Shown here one piece after another: positions 63,998-64,000 of a stretch of 64,000 nucleotides of DNA. The notes under the pieces were generated by a model. The model did no database searches. It was not told where the DNA came from and saw nothing but the letters and a program-made list of their open reading frames with translations. The DNA is from Arthrobacter jinronghuae (GTDB lineage Bacteria > Actinomycetota > Actinomycetes > Actinomycetales > Micrococcaceae), in the NCBI RefSeq assembly GCF_025244825.1, contig NZ_CP104263.1, forward strand, positions 1,240,001 through 1,304,000, in the 5' to 3' direction. Made by a program: the position numbers and the translations under genes. Positions within the stretch are counted from its first letter, which is position 1. Each line of letters starts with the position of its first letter.

Positions 63998-64000
63998 ATG
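63998..64000 (+). CDS. Start codon of the next gene, outside window
   Basis: ATG at the last three bases follows AAAGGGGAG with ideal spacing. TANNNT-like TATGCT (63922-63927) lies 70 bp upstream. In related genomes the next gene is often the riboflavin kinase ribF, but nothing of the protein can be seen here. Confidence 0.4.

Overview
The window is high-GC actinobacterial DNA. Gene order and protein style point to the Micrococcaceae, most likely Arthrobacter or a close relative; this is inferred from content, as no database search was possible. Supporting features are the blocks rpsB-tsf-pyrH-frr-cdsA, dxr-rseP...ispG-GNAT...proS and rimP-nusA-ylxR-infB-rbfA...truB, the actinobacterial rhs of GTG/TTG starts, and TANNNT-type leaderless promoters.

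Region 1 (1-8470) is the right end of an integrated prophage or phage-like element. A tightly overlapping leftward operon encodes an XRE regulator, several very small proteins, an excisionase-like HTH protein, an SMC/RecF-like ATPase, a PD-(D/E)XK exonuclease, RecT, SSB and the start of a Cys-motif protein that runs off the window. A divergent control region at 5815-6104 carries a repeated GGTAGGC motif inside three predicted promoters. Rightward genes are a repressor-like protein, an ImmA/IrrE-type metalloprotease and a tyrosine integrase. Six tandem 11-bp repeats start at the integrase stop codon, followed by a tRNA 3'-end sequence (attR) and the host terminator.

Region 2 (8471-16628) is core chromosome: an acyl-CoA dehydrogenase, a secreted M23 peptidase, then ribosomal protein S2, EF-Ts, UMP kinase, ribosome recycling factor, CdsA and a DivIVA-domain protein. 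A 58-bp tandem repeat and a structured dispersed repeat separate pyrH from frr.

Region 3 (16629-22737) is a two-component system (LytS-type kinase and LytTR regulator) flanked on both sides by a DUF485-like protein plus a sodium:solute symporter. The divergent promoter region holds five CCGTY motifs, four of them at exact 10-bp spacing, and a Crp/GlxR-type palindrome.

Region 4 (22738-36452) is branched-chain amino acid catabolism. An Lrp regulator lies opposite a bkd-type E1alpha-E1beta-E2 operon that has a perfect TGTGA-N6-TCACA site. A TetR regulator lies opposite a leucine-degradation operon (methylcrotonyl-CoA carboxylase beta and alpha, acyl-CoA dehydrogenase, CoA-transferase A and B, MaoC hydratase, CitE-like lyase), matching the content of the Mycobacterium tuberculosis Rv2498c-Rv2504c cluster.

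Region 5 (36517-48971) holds the MEP-pathway genes dxr and ispG, the site-2 protease rseP, GNAT, two related lipoproteins and proS. About 3.1 kb between rseP and ispG carries three repeat families and five accessory genes, including a SatD-like regulator with a probable leaderless, self-regulated promoter.

Region 6 (48977-64000) holds a TSUP permease, an aminoglycoside-type kinase, a DUF4439 protein, the translation/transcription operon rimP to rbfA, a large secreted GH3 glycosidase, a class I aminotransferase, truB, two small membrane proteins and the start codon of the next gene.
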